Source: an uncultured Paracoccaceae bacterium (lineage in GTDB: Bacteria > Pseudomonadota > Alphaproteobacteria > Rhodobacterales > Rhodobacteraceae). From it: a stretch of 64,000 nucleotides of DNA. The translations under genes and the position numbers were made by a program. The stretch spans positions 377,501 to 441,500 of the forward strand of contig OY288160.1 of assembly GCA_958439195.1 (NCBI GenBank). Reading direction: 5' to 3'. The notes beneath the pieces were generated by a model that had not been told where the DNA came from, made no database searches, and worked only from the letters and a program-made list of their open reading frames with translations. Shown one piece after another: positions 63,525 through 64,000 of this stretch. Position 1 is the stretch's first letter, and each line of letters starts with the position of its first letter.

Positions 63525-64000
63525 CAGAAAGCCTATCAGCGGCCCCCTGCGATGCGATCACAGAACAATGAAAGAAGGGGCGCGTTGCAGGGGCAAGCGG
63601 GCCGTTTGCCGCAATACGCGGCTGAAAACACTGGTACGAACATCACTCACCCCGGCAGCTTGGGCCAACATCAGTCTTTTGCCCCGATCCTTGGATCTTG
63701 CGGCCCCCACCGCTTGATCCTTGGCCTTTGGTGCAACGGCCTGTCTTGCAACAGCCGCCGACACTGGGCGTTGGGCACGCCTTTAATCAAATTGTTACCA
63801 CAATCCAGCCACATCGCAAGGAATACGGATCGGGCGGCCAGATTGATTGCGCGCCAATACCTGATGGTTTGCGGATCTATCCACAGCCAAGAAACGATGA
63901 ACCGAAAACGGGGCAAGTTATTAATTAGTGTTAATTATTTCCCAATGGATTGCACCCGAAAAACGGATGCCGAAGGGTGGATCAATCCGGCGTCAGAGGG
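63525..64000. other. unassigned stretch at the window end
   Basis: About 475 bp. Short open frames on both strands (for example 63671-63916 on the minus strand) lack ribosome sites and family signatures. An AT-rich stretch at 63917-63945 may be a promoter for a gene beyond the window. Confidence 0.4.

Overview
The window looks like chromosome of a GC-rich alphaproteobacterium, most likely Rhodobacterales (Rhodobacteraceae/Roseobacter type). The order 23S-5S-tRNA-fMet, the tight ATGA-overlapping operons, monomeric NADP isocitrate dehydrogenase and the nidogen/RTX/Hint secreted protein all fit. This placement comes from gene content and order read by eye, not from a database search.

Layout. 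1-2704: 3' part of 23S rRNA, 5S rRNA and initiator tRNA-fMet(CAT), closed by a terminator, followed by the wreck of a serine recombinase whose tail runs antisense into the tRNA. 3.1-15.2 kb: an amide-utilisation island. An NCS1 permease and a MetX-fold alpha/beta hydrolase point left. An amide/urea-type ABC transporter (five genes) and amiE, amiB, amiC, amiR point right. The 730-bp divergent gap holds two leader terminators, one facing each operon. Each is preceded by two small hairpins whose terminator-proximal member is GGC-A-N-C-G-A-N-GCC, the architecture recognised by ANTAR-domain antiterminators such as AmiR. I infer that AmiC/AmiR controls both operons. 15.4-19.1 kb: a flavin monooxygenase with an NTF2-like N-terminus and an AcoR-like regulator that lacks the sigma-54 contact loop.

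19.3-32.5 kb: a gluconate/idonate/keto-gluconate regulon. It has two LacI-family repressors, a reductase/kinase/dehydrogenase operon on the minus strand, 2-hydroxyacid dehydrogenase, L-idonate 5-dehydrogenase, SMP-30 lactonase and 6-phosphogluconate dehydrogenase on the plus strand, and a three-gene sugar ABC transporter. Five palindromic operators of the TTAYCGRTAA type, perfect or degenerate, lie in front of these units. 32.6-37.2 kb: a sulfate/thiosulfate ABC transporter (binding protein, two permeases, short ATPase) preceded by a small unknown gene and an Rrf2 regulator, with a repeated ACGACA-containing motif in the two control regions. 37.5-38.3 kb: an Lrp/AsnC regulator and a frameshifted RBBP9-type hydrolase fragment.

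38.7-42.7 kb: a 1,342-residue secreted NIDO-RTX-Hint protein containing an exact 510-bp tandem duplication. 42.7-49.1 kb: an unknown gene, rsgA and an RND efflux pair. 49.1-58.7 kb: a serine hydrolase, then a catabolic cluster (fumarylacetoacetase-fold enzyme, ketopantoate-reductase-like enzyme, acyl-CoA ligase, an NMT1/Ssu-type ABC importer, a FadR-type GntR regulator with its operator, and a divergent second fumarylacetoacetase-fold enzyme). 58.9-63.5 kb: monomeric isocitrate dehydrogenase, mtnA, modA and an unknown gene. The last 470 bp hold nothing I can support.
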